A DNA stretch of 64,000 bases from Streptomyces bacillaris (lineage in GTDB: Bacteria > Actinomycetota > Actinomycetes > Streptomycetales > Streptomycetaceae): assembly GCF_003268675.1 (NCBI RefSeq), contig NZ_CP029378.1, forward strand, positions 6,944,001-7,008,000, read 5' to 3'. The translations under genes and the position numbers were made by a program. This document shows positions 57,019 to 64,000 of the stretch, in pieces; position 1 is the stretch's first letter, and each line of letters begins with the position of its first letter. Under the pieces are notes generated by a model. The model was not told the DNA's origin and ran no database searches. It worked only from the letters and a program-made list of their open reading frames with translations.

Positions 57019-57335
57019 GGCCGGGTCTGCCGGCGCCGGGCCTCCTGACACGGGACCCACCGGCGCAGGACGGACGGTTCACGCACGGACGTCCACCGTC
57101 CTACGCCTCACCCGATGGCGGTCCGCCGGAAACCGGCCGGGCCGCCATCGGCGCGTTTCCCGGCCGGAGCGCGCCTATCTCGCGGCGAGCGCCGCCCGGC
57201 CCGGCCGCCGTCATTCCGTACGGCCGACCCGCGCCCCGGGCCCCGTCAGGTCCCGTGCCATCCGCGCCCCGGGTCCCGGGTCCCGAGACGTCCCGCGCCC
57301 CGCGCCCCGGGCCCCCGGCCCCGTAACGCCCGTGC
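57019..57335. other. 317-bp gap between convergent GntR and ROK genes
   Basis: Very GC-rich, with low-complexity CGCGCCCCGGG-type repeats near 57240-57320. No gene or perfect hairpin is evident. Confidence 0.4.
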
Positions 57336-58493
57336 TCAGCGCCGGGTCGTCACCGCGCCCTCCACGGCGAACAGCTGCTCCTCGACGTGGTCCAGCGCCA
57401 GCCGCAGGGCCCCCGTCGCGACGGCGGCCTCACCGAGCAGGGACAGCGTCACCCGCGGCGGGCGCAGACAGTAGCGGGCCAGCTCCCTGCGCAGCGGCTC
57501 CAGCACCCCGTCCAGACCGGCGGCCCAGCCACCGACCACCACCAGCTCCGGGTCGAGCGCCAGCGCCAGCGCCGCCACATCGTGCACCAGCCGCTGGAGG
57601 AACCGCTCGACGGCCGCCCGCGCCTCCGCGTCACCCTGCCGGGCCTTGGCGAACACCACGGCCACCGCCTGCTCGTCCAGCGGCTCCAGCGGGGTCCCCG
57701 TGGTCGACAGCAGATGCTCCGGAGTCACGTCCCTGCCCAGCAGATGCAGGGCGCCGATCTCCCCGGCCGCCCCGCCGAACCCCCGGTGCAGCCGCCCGCC
57801 GATCAGCGAACCCGCCCCCGGGCTCAGCCCCGCCAGGACGAACACGATGTCGTCGGACTCGGTGGCCGCGCCCTTCCAGTGCTCGGCGACGGCGGCGGCG
57901 TTGGCGTCGTTCTCCACGAGGACCGGGCAGCGGAACGAACGCCGCAGCCGCTCCCCCAGGGGGAGCCCCGTCCACCCCGGCAGCGCCGTCCCCAGCCGTA
58001 CGGTCCCGTCGGCCTCCACGATGCCCGGGCTGCCGACACCGACGGCCCGCAGACTGCTCCGGGCCACCCCGCTGCGGCGCAGGAGATCCGCGATCACGGC
58101 CCTCACCTGGTCGAGCCGCTCGTCCGCCTCGGCCGTCTCCGACACCGTACGGGAACCCGCCCCGGTCACCCGGCCGTCCAGCCCCGACAGAAGCGCCGAC
58201 ACCCGGTGCGGGCCGATCTCGACGCCCAGCAGATACCCCGCCTCCGCCCGGAAGCGGAATCGGCGGGCGGGCCGGCCCTGGCGCCGCGCCTCGCTCTCGT
58301 CGGGGTGGGCCTCGACCACCAGACCGGCCTCGAACAGCCCCTCGACCACGCCCTCCACCGTCGGCCGGGAGAGACCCGTGATCCGGGTCAGGTCCGTCAG
58401 CGTCGGCGAGCCGGCACCTCGCAGGGCGTGCAGTACCACCGCTGAATTGATCCGCCGCAGCAGCGACGGATCTCCCCCGGTCAGCCGGCTCAC
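57336..58493 (-). CDS. ROK-family transcriptional regulator
   Basis: A 385-residue NagC/XylR-type regulator. An N-terminal winged HTH (about 8-70: LLRRINSAVVLHALRGAG, LTDLTRITGLSRPTVEGVVEGLFEAGLV) precedes a ROK domain with GVEIGPHRVSALL, VGVGSPGIVE and ENDANAAAVAEHW. The ROK zinc motif (CxCGxxGC) is replaced by GEIGALHLLGR without Cys, so it is a regulator rather than a sugar kinase. GGAGG lies 7 bp before GTG 58493. A 25-bp palindrome sits 45 bp upstream of its start. Likely responds to a sugar. Confidence 0.9.
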   Translation of the reverse strand: MSRLTGGDPSLLRRINSAVVLHALRGAGSPTLTDLTRITGLSRPTVEGVVEGLFEAGLVVEAHPDESEARRQGRPARRFRFRAEAGYLLGVEIGPHRVSALLSGLDGRVTGAGSRTVSETAEADERLDQVRAVIADLLRRSGVARSSLRAVGVGSPGIVEADGTVRLGTALPGWTGLPLGERLRRSFRCPVLVENDANAAAVAEHWKGAATESDDIVFVLAGLSPGAGSLIGGRLHRGFGGAAGEIGALHLLGRDVTPEHLLSTTGTPLEPLDEQAVAVVFAKARQGDAEARAAVERFLQRLVHDVAALALALDPELVVVGGWAAGLDGVLEPLRRELARYCLRPPRVTLSLLGEAAVATGALRLALDHVEEQLFAVEGAVTTRR

Positions 58494-58890
58494 GGTGCGT
58501 CCTCCCAGCTCTTGCGCATGTCTGCCGGATCGTACTCGCTGCTCGCAGGCCCTGCGAGCAGCACCGCAAGCCGGTATCGAGCCGCAACCTGCGCCTTCTC
58601 GGAGCCACGGAACCGGACGAGCGCACCCCGCCGACCGCCCGTGTACGGGGTCCCGCCCCCAACTGCACCGGAATCGAACTGACATGGGCCCCGCTGTCTC
58701 GATACCGACGTCCGGCGCGGCTCGATCTCCGCGTCCGACGGTCCCCCGGACCGCCAACCGGAGCATTTCCGCCGCTGCCCCGCCGGTCCGTCGACGGCAC
58801 CCGTACATCCATGGCCACGGCGTCCGGACGCCCCCGGTTCACCACGCACCCGCACCTTCCGCTGTCGGTGGCGGACGGTTTACTGACGTC
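58494..58890. other. 397-bp divergent region
   Basis: Contains the palindrome at 58538-58562 near the ROK gene; the remainder shows no other clear element. Promoters for the ROK gene and the small gene at 58891 must lie here. Confidence 0.5.
58538..58562. promoter_or_regulatory. 25-bp palindrome upstream of the ROK regulator
   Basis: GCTGCTCGCAG and its exact complement, 11 bp each, flank GCC. It lies 45 bp upstream of the ROK start codon. Most likely the regulator's own operator; an mRNA leader hairpin is the alternative. Confidence 0.65.
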
Positions 58891-59328
58891 ATGACGACCG
58901 CACACCATCTCCGCCTCATCGACGGGATGCGCACCAGGGACTTCCCCCTGGAGCGCACGCCGTCGGACTGGGGAGTCAGCGGACCCGGCTACCACACGGC
59001 GTTCCTGCGCGCCGACCACCAACCGTGGGGCGACGACGAGCCGTCCGCCCCCGAGCACCGGGCGCAGTGTCTGGCGGAGCACGACGCGCTGCTCACCCTC
59101 CTCGCCGCCCGCTGGGGCGAACCGCAGGTGATGAGTCTGTGGAGTGCGCAGGAGCGGATGACGGCGGGCGAAATGGTGGCCGACCCCTGGGCGGATCCGG
59201 TGGCCGGATGCGAGTTCCTGCGGCTGTGGCGGGTCGAGGAGCGGTGGATCGCGGTCGGGCTGGTCCTGGAGGACGGGGGACCGGGCTGCGAACTGACGGT
59301 GCTGGTGACGGTCGTCGACCCACCCTGA
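58891..59328 (+). CDS. Conserved small protein of unknown function
   Basis: A 145-residue soluble acidic protein rich in Trp and Glu (YHTAFLRADHQPWGDDEPSA, HDALLTLLAARWGEPQVMSL, EFLRLWRVEERWIAVGLVLEDG). The C-terminal part looks like an alternating beta sheet. I do not recognise the family. The ATG has no ribosome site. Codon bias is normal for the region, supporting a real gene. Convergent with mug. Confidence 0.65.
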   Translation: MTTAHHLRLIDGMRTRDFPLERTPSDWGVSGPGYHTAFLRADHQPWGDDEPSAPEHRAQCLAEHDALLTLLAARWGEPQVMSLWSAQERMTAGEMVADPWADPVAGCEFLRLWRVEERWIAVGLVLEDGGPGCELTVLVTVVDPP

Positions 59329-59450
59329 CCGGGAGCCCCGTCCGACCGGCAGACCGCTCCGGCCGCAGCAGGAGGCGAAGGTGGCACGGCGGCCGGGAGG
59401 GCAGGAGGGAGTGGCGGCCCGGAGGGGAGGCGACAACGTCTGGGAGGGCT

Positions 59451-59993
59451 CTACGCCGTTTCCGAGGCCGCCTCGCGCAGCCGGGCGTACTCCTCGGCCA
59501 TCGTCTCGATCGTCCAATGGGCGTTGAGCCCACTGGGGTTGGGCAGCCCCCACACCCGCGCCCCGCCGATCGTGCGTTCCTGACGGCCGATCCGGGCCCG
59601 CGGCTCCCCGAAGGCCGTGCGGTACGCGGTGATGCCGACGACCGCGAGCCATGCCGGTGACAGGCGTTCGACCCGCTCGGTGAGGGCCACCCCGCCCGTC
59701 CGGAACTCCTCGGCGTCCACCTCGTCCGCCCGCGCCGTCGCCCGGGCCACCACATTGGTGATGCCGAGGCCGAGGGACAGCAGTTCGGACTGTTCCGAGG
59801 GGAGGAGCCTGCGGGGCGTGAAGCCCGAGCGGTGGAGGACCGGCCAGAAGCGGTTGCCCGGGTGGGCGAAGTGATGGCCCGTGGCGGCGGTCGTCAGGCT
59901 CGGGTTGATCCCGCAGAAGAGCACGCGGAGGCCGCCCGCGGCCACATCCGGAACGGTGCGGTCGCGGGCGGCGTTCAGCTCCTCGGGCGTCAT
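59451..59993 (-). CDS. mug: G/U mismatch-specific DNA glycosylase
   Basis: A 180-residue MUG/TDG-type glycosylase. The catalytic-motif region VLFCGINPSL (about 26-35, Asn in GINPS) and the second motif LPNPSGLNAHW (about 153-163) are intact; HPGNRFWPVLHRSGF is the conserved helix. It removes uracil or ethenocytosine from mismatched DNA. It lies 20 bp after purB and is probably co-transcribed with it. ATG 59993 has no strong ribosome site. Confidence 0.92.
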   Translation of the reverse strand: MTPEELNAARDRTVPDVAAGGLRVLFCGINPSLTTAATGHHFAHPGNRFWPVLHRSGFTPRRLLPSEQSELLSLGLGITNVVARATARADEVDAEEFRTGGVALTERVERLSPAWLAVVGITAYRTAFGEPRARIGRQERTIGGARVWGLPNPSGLNAHWTIETMAEEYARLREAASETA

Positions 59994-60013
59994 ACGGTGC
60001 GGAGGGCCGCCGG

Positions 60014-61456
60014 TCAGAGGATCGAGCCGGGGGTGTAGGCCGCGGCCTGCGGGTGCTGCTTGGTGATTTCCTCGATCCGCGAGACCAGCGCCGTCACCTG
60101 GTCGCCCGCCGCGCCCGTGAAGGAGAGCTTGTCTGCCATCAGGGCGTCCAACTGCGCACGGTCCAGCGGGATGCGCTCGTCGGCGGCGAGCTTGTCGAGC
60201 AGCTCGTTGCGCTCGGCCCCCTGCTCCCGCATCGCCAGCGCGGAGGCGACCGCGTTCTCCTTGATCGCCTCGTGGGCCAGCTCGCGGCCGACCCCGGCCC
60301 GTACGGCCCCCATGAGGACCTTGGTGGTGGCCAGGAACGGCAGGTAGCGGTCCAGCTCGCGCGCCACGACGGCGGGGAACGCGCCGAACTCGTCCAGCAC
60401 CGTCAGGAAGGTCTCCAGCAGCCCGTCGAACGCGAAGAACGCGTCCGGCAGCGCCACCCGGCGGACCACGGAGCAGGACACGTCGCCCTCGTTCCACTGG
60501 TCGCCCGCCAGCTCACCGGTCATCGAGGCGTAGCCCCGCAGGATCACCATCAGACCGTTGACCCGCTCGCAGGAGCGCGTGTTCATCTTGTGCGGCATCG
60601 CGGACGAGCCGACCTGGCCGGGCTTGAAGCCCTCGGTCACCAGCTCGTGGCCGGCCATCAGTCGGATGGTCTTCGCCACCGAGGAGGGCGCCGCGGCGAG
60701 CTGCACCAGGGCGGTCACCACGTCGTAGTCGAGCGAGCGGGGGTAGACCTGGCCGACCGAGGTGAAGGCCTCGGCGAAGCCGAGGTGGGCGGCGATGCGC
60801 TGTTCCAGGTCGGCGAGCTTGTCCGCGTCGCCGCCCAGCAGGTCCAGCATGTCCTGGGCCGTGCCGACCGGGCCCTTGATCCCGCGCAGCGGATAGCGCG
60901 AGAGCAGGTCCTCCAGCCGCCCGTAGGCCACCAGAAGTTCGTCGGCCGCCGTCGCGAAGCGCTTGCCGAGCGTCGTGGCCTGCGCGGCGACGTTGTGCGA
61001 GCGGCCGGCGAGCACCAGCTCGCGGTACTCCGCGGCGAGCTTGCCGAGCCGGGCCAGCACGGCCACGGTGCGGTCGCGCATCAGCTCCAGCGAGAGGCGG
61101 ATCTGGAGCTGCTCGACGTTCTCCGTCAGGTCCCGGGAGGTCATGCCCTTGTGGACCTGCTCATGACCGGCGAGGGCGTTGAACTCCTCGATCCGGGCCT
61201 TCACGTCGTGCCGGGTGATCTTCTCGCGCTCGGCGATCGACGCCAGGTCGACCTGGTCGAGCACCCGCTCGTAATCGGCCAGCGCCTCGTCCGGCACCTC
61301 GATCCCGAGGTCCTTCTGAGCGCGCAGCACCGCCAGCCACAGCTGACGCTCCAGCTTCACCTTCTGCTCGGGGGACCAGAGGACGGCCAGCTCCGTGGAG
61401 GCGTAGCGGCCGGCCAGGACATTGGGGATGCGAGGCTTCGCAGACACAGCAGTCAC
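60014..61456 (-). CDS. purB: Adenylosuccinate lyase
   Basis: A 480-residue fumarase/aspartase-superfamily enzyme of purine synthesis (SAICAR to AICAR; adenylosuccinate to AMP). Signature GQVGSSAMPHKMNTRSCERV (about 292-311) and the catalytic-loop residues in TSRDLTENVEQLQ and GRSHNVAAQATT are visible. The GTG at 61456 begins the conserved AKPRIPNVLAGRYAS N-terminus. TAGAAT on the minus strand (61470-61465) lies eight bases before it, so the message may be leaderless. Followed by mug. Confidence 0.96.
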   Translation of the reverse strand: MTAVSAKPRIPNVLAGRYASTELAVLWSPEQKVKLERQLWLAVLRAQKDLGIEVPDEALADYERVLDQVDLASIAEREKITRHDVKARIEEFNALAGHEQVHKGMTSRDLTENVEQLQIRLSLELMRDRTVAVLARLGKLAAEYRELVLAGRSHNVAAQATTLGKRFATAADELLVAYGRLEDLLSRYPLRGIKGPVGTAQDMLDLLGGDADKLADLEQRIAAHLGFAEAFTSVGQVYPRSLDYDVVTALVQLAAAPSSVAKTIRLMAGHELVTEGFKPGQVGSSAMPHKMNTRSCERVNGLMVILRGYASMTGELAGDQWNEGDVSCSVVRRVALPDAFFAFDGLLETFLTVLDEFGAFPAVVARELDRYLPFLATTKVLMGAVRAGVGRELAHEAIKENAVASALAMREQGAERNELLDKLAADERIPLDRAQLDALMADKLSFTGAAGDQVTALVSRIEEITKQHPQAAAYTPGSIL

Positions 61457-61633
61457 GTGCACAGATTCTACTGTCGGTTTCTGCAGGCCAGCGCCGCGGT
61501 CCGGTTTGTGGCTTGCTACGAGAGCCCGGCGGCGGGCCGTCCCGGCGGCGAACAGAACCGGCCACGCGGGGCGCGGCCCCGACGACCCCCTTCGTACGCC
61601 CCCGGCCCCGAGCATCCGCAACGGTACGTACGG

Positions 61634-62497
61634 CTACCGCACCCCCGGGTCCCTGCCCTCCCCGGCGGCGGCCCGGCGCCACCCCGTCACCGGGCCCGGG
61701 GCCGTGGCGTCCGCGGGGGTGATCCAGAAGGCCGAGGAGGTCGCCGCGTCGAACTGGGCGCCCCAGCGGCCGTCCCCGGAGGACCGGCCGGTGAGCCGGC
61801 GGCCGATCCAGGGGCCCAGGTGGCGGCGGGCGAAGCGGATGTCCTCGATCCGCCGGTCCGCCCAGCGCGGCGGCGGGGAGGCGGGGACCGGTGCCCGCCA
61901 GTCCAGCTCGGGCGGGAGCCCCAGGGTCTGCCAGACCGCCTCGGCCACCCGCCGGTGCCCCTCGGCCGTCAGGTGCAGCCGGTCGGCGTCCCACATGCGG
62001 GGGTCACCGAGCGAGGGCGCGGAGTAGAGGTCGACCACCGAGGCGCCGTGCCGGTCGGCCAGCTCCTCGATCAGGGCGAACAGCGCCTCCACCCGGGGGC
62101 GGAACCGGTCGAACACCGGGCCGCTCCGCCCGGGGCTGCGCATCAGCACCAGCTGCTTGCAGGACGGTGCGAGCCGCTCCACCGCCTCCTCCAGCCGCCC
62201 CCGGACCATGCCCATGTCGCACTTCGGGCGCAGCGTGTCGTTGAGCCCGCCGACGAGGGTCACCACATCCGCCTGCATCGCCGCCGCCGCGGCCACCTGC
62301 TCGTCGACGATCTGGCCGATGAGCTTGCCGCGCACGGCGAGGTTGGCGTACCGGAAGCCGGGGGAGCGGCCCGCGAGCCGGGTGGCCAGGACATCGGCCC
62401 AGCCCCGGTACGTACCGTCGGGCAGCAGATCAGACATGCCCTCGGTGAACGAGTCGCCCACCGCGACGAGACTGGTGTATGAGGCATTCAATTCCAT
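61634..62497 (-). CDS. SGNH/GDSL hydrolase
   Basis: A 287-residue SGNH hydrolase. Block I AVGDSFTEG (Ser16), block II around NLAVRGKLIG, block III VGGLNDTL (Asn) and block V ADRLHLTAEGH (Asp, His) are complete. No signal peptide, so cytoplasmic. It is an esterase or lipase of unknown substrate. The C-terminal 80 residues (Trp/Arg-rich) extend beyond the catalytic core. ATG 62497 lies nine bases after a TAGGAT -10-like element on the minus strand. Confidence 0.9.
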   Translation of the reverse strand: MELNASYTSLVAVGDSFTEGMSDLLPDGTYRGWADVLATRLAGRSPGFRYANLAVRGKLIGQIVDEQVAAAAAMQADVVTLVGGLNDTLRPKCDMGMVRGRLEEAVERLAPSCKQLVLMRSPGRSGPVFDRFRPRVEALFALIEELADRHGASVVDLYSAPSLGDPRMWDADRLHLTAEGHRRVAEAVWQTLGLPPELDWRAPVPASPPPRWADRRIEDIRFARRHLGPWIGRRLTGRSSGDGRWGAQFDAATSSAFWITPADATAPGPVTGWRRAAAGEGRDPGVR

Positions 62498-62550
62498 GGC
62501 CCGCCGATCCTACCGTGGCGGCCCCGGCTCCCGGGGGCCGCTCACGCTGG

Positions 62551-63570
62551 TCAGCGCGGCTGCGCGCGGCCGACCAGTTCCCGCAGGACGTCCTCCATCG
62601 TGACCATGCCGACCAGTCCGTCTCCCTCGTCGAGGACCGCCGCCAGATGGGTCCGGCTGCGCCGCATCGCGGTCAGTACGTCGTCGAGCGGGGTCGCCGC
62701 GCGGACCCGGGCGATCGGGCGCAGCGCCGTCACCGGGAAGGGAGCGTCCCGGGGCGTGGCGTCCAGGGCGTCCTTCACATGGAGATAGCCCAGGATGCGG
62801 CCCTCGCTGTCCATCACCGGGAAGCGGGAGAACCCCGACTCGTGCGAGAGCCGCTCCAGCTCCTCGGGGGTGGTGCCGACCCGGGTGAACAGCACCCGGT
62901 CCACCGGCATGACCACATCCCGTACGGGCCGGCGGCCCAGCTCCAGGGCGTGGTGCAGCCGCTCGGCCGAGCGGTCGTCGACCAGCCCCGCGTCCCCTGC
63001 GTCCTCGACCAGCCGCGCAAGCTGGTCGTCCGAGAACGTCGCCGAGACCTCGTCCTTCGTCTCCACCCGCAGCAGTTTCAGCAGCGCGTTGGCGAAGGAG
63101 TTGACCGCGAAGATCACCGGACGCAGCGCCCGGGCCAGAGCGACCAGCGGCGGCCCCAGGAGCAGCGCGCTGCGAGCCGGTTCCGCGAGCGCGATGTTCT
63201 TCGGCACCATCTCGCCCAGCAGCATGTGCAGATAGGTCGCGACGGTCAGCGCGATCACGAAGGAGATCGGGTGCACCAGCGCGTGTGGCACCCCGACTGC
63301 CTCGAAGACCGGCTCCAGCAGATGGGCGATGGCGGGTTCGGCCACGACGCCCAGCACCAGAGTGCTCAGAGTGATGCCGAGCTGGGCTGCCGCCAGCAGA
63401 GCCGAGACGTGCTCCAAGCCCCAGATGACGCTCCTGGCCCGCCCGCTTCCGGCTTCGGCCTCGGGCTCGATCTGACTGCGCCGGACAGAGATCAGAGCGA
63501 ACTCGGCGCCTACGAAGAAGGCGTTCACCAGCACCATCAGCAGGCCGATGAAGAGCTGAAGGGCAGTCAC
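62551..63570 (-). CDS. CNNM/CorC-HlyC family membrane protein with CBS domains
   Basis: A 339-residue hemolysin-C-like protein. The DUF21 membrane domain (about 1-185, four helices, with VNAFFVGAEFALISVRRSQIE) is followed by a CBS pair (about 205-330: DVVMPVDRVLFTRVGTTPEELERL, and HLAAVLDEGDGLVGMVTMEDVL). The usual CorC_HlyC C-terminal domain is missing. CNNM-type proteins transport or regulate Mg2+. The GTG at 63570 overlaps the upstream paralogue's stop (GTGA), so two CNNM proteins are co-produced. Confidence 0.9.
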   Translation of the reverse strand: MTALQLFIGLLMVLVNAFFVGAEFALISVRRSQIEPEAEAGSGRARSVIWGLEHVSALLAAAQLGITLSTLVLGVVAEPAIAHLLEPVFEAVGVPHALVHPISFVIALTVATYLHMLLGEMVPKNIALAEPARSALLLGPPLVALARALRPVIFAVNSFANALLKLLRVETKDEVSATFSDDQLARLVEDAGDAGLVDDRSAERLHHALELGRRPVRDVVMPVDRVLFTRVGTTPEELERLSHESGFSRFPVMDSEGRILGYLHVKDALDATPRDAPFPVTALRPIARVRAATPLDDVLTAMRRSRTHLAAVLDEGDGLVGMVTMEDVLRELVGRAQPR

Positions 63571-64000
63571 CGTGCCCCCTCCTCTCGCTCGTCGCCACCG
63601 GGCAGCGGTGCGTGCAGCAGCGCCCGTGCCGCCCTCCGGCCCGTCGCGTCCACCACCTCGATCCGCCACCCCGCCAGCTCGACCGTGTCGTCCACCGTCG
63701 GGATCCGCCCCAGCTCCGCCGCGATCAGCCCGGCCAGCGTCTCGTACGGCCCCTCGGGCACCCGCAGCCCGATCCGGCTCAGCTGGTCGGTACGGGCGGC
63801 CCCGTCCGCCGACCACAGGGTGCGGCCGTCCGCGTCCTCACCGGCCGCCGCCAGATCGGGCGTCTCGTGCGGATCGTGCTCGTCGCGGACCTCCCCGACG
63901 ACCTCCTCCACGATGTCCTCCAGCGTCACGACCCCCGCCGTACCGCCGTACTCGTCGATCACCACCGCCATCGCGAGCTTGCCCGAGAGCTGGTCCAGCA
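63567..64000 (-). CDS. CNNM/CorC-HlyC family protein (5' end outside window)
   Basis: The C-terminal 144 residues of a CBS/CorC_HlyC protein. MAVVIDEYGGTAGVVTLEDIVEEVVGEV is the end of the second CBS domain, and the following CorC_HlyC domain contains ADGAARTDQLSRIGLRVPEGPYETLAGLIAAELGRIP. The frame stays open to the window edge, reading LDQLSGKLA before that Met, so the gene continues beyond position 64000. It is translationally coupled to the DUF21-CBS paralogue that follows it. Confidence 0.92.
   Translation of the reverse strand, partial: LDQLSGKLAMAVVIDEYGGTAGVVTLEDIVEEVVGEVRDEHDPHETPDLAAAGEDADGRTLWSADGAARTDQLSRIGLRVPEGPYETLAGLIAAELGRIPTVDDTVELAGWRIEVVDATGRRAARALLHAPLPGGDEREEGAR

Noticed and set aside
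58601..58890. Possible small gene between the ROK gene and the gene at 58891
   Set aside because: Open frames exist on both strands but lack ribosome sites, codon bias and recognisable sequence.
1..64000. tRNA, rRNA, CRISPR array, insertion sequence or integrase
   Set aside because: No cloverleaf-type sequence, repeat-spacer array, transposase or recombinase was found by eye, and all long frames are explained by other genes.

Overview
The window is a high-GC actinobacterial chromosome segment, almost certainly from a Streptomyces. The evidence is the strong G/C third-position bias, frequent GTG starts, GGAGG-type ribosome sites mixed with apparently leaderless genes, and hallmark genes: a streptogrisin A-type protease, a third EF-Tu (tuf3), an ECF41 sigma factor, a DasR-like GntR regulator and a ROK regulator. 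Gene content and order (purB near the right end, tuf3 mid-window, ung and fabG-like genes to the left) match, from memory, the SCO1254-SCO1346 part of the S. coelicolor core chromosome. I see no rRNA or tRNA gene, CRISPR array, insertion sequence or prophage.

Layout. 0.1-2.4 kb: two divergent secreted serine proteases. 2.6-3.8 kb: a membrane protein/YtrA-type GntR operon with repeated operator-like sequences. 3.9-6.7 kb: a small accessory island with an XRE regulator, an orphan gene of visibly lower GC, and a HipA-like kinase coupled to a DUF3037 protein. 6.9-12.9 kb: two short-chain dehydrogenases behind a textbook promoter, a peptide-binding lipoprotein, uracil-DNA glycosylase, small conserved proteins. 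13-20.3 kb: oxidoreductase, apolipoprotein N-acyltransferase, SnoaL-like protein, universal stress protein, a ferric-reductase-like membrane protein facing a His-rich membrane protein across a CRP-like site, and an ECF sigma factor. 20.3-24.6 kb: a tightly coupled four-gene minus-strand operon (methyltransferase, cysteine-synthase-like PLP enzyme, ATP-grasp ligase, MFS exporter). It looks like a minimal, undescribed small-molecule pathway and is the best candidate for a new system here. A 29-bp palindrome separates it from a divergent P-loop kinase.

25.5-36.8 kb: uppP, a TVP38 protein, an AlkD-like repair protein, a candidate leaderless micro-ORF, tuf3 encoding a cysteine-free EF-Tu, and a run of small housekeeping or conserved genes. 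36.9-41.2 kb: sbcD-sbcC. 41.3-48 kb: a secreted nuclease-like protein with fascin-type repeats, a DUF885 hydrolase, a divergent Lrp regulator/Cys-Met lyase pair, and a membrane-anchored ACT-GNAT fusion. 48-52 kb: a SWIM zinc-finger/HEAT-like two-gene operon. 52.2-64 kb: PhoD-type phosphatase, hydrolase/ECF41 sigma pair, GntR and ROK regulators each with a strong palindrome in its own leader, mug-purB, an SGNH hydrolase and two CNNM/HlyC-type transporters, the last cut by the window edge.

The window is rich in DNA maintenance genes (ung, mug, AlkD-like, sbcCD) and in perfect hairpins between convergent genes. Several genes carry short tandem duplications that span the stop codon. Functions given for domains of unknown function rest on recalled family features, not on searches.
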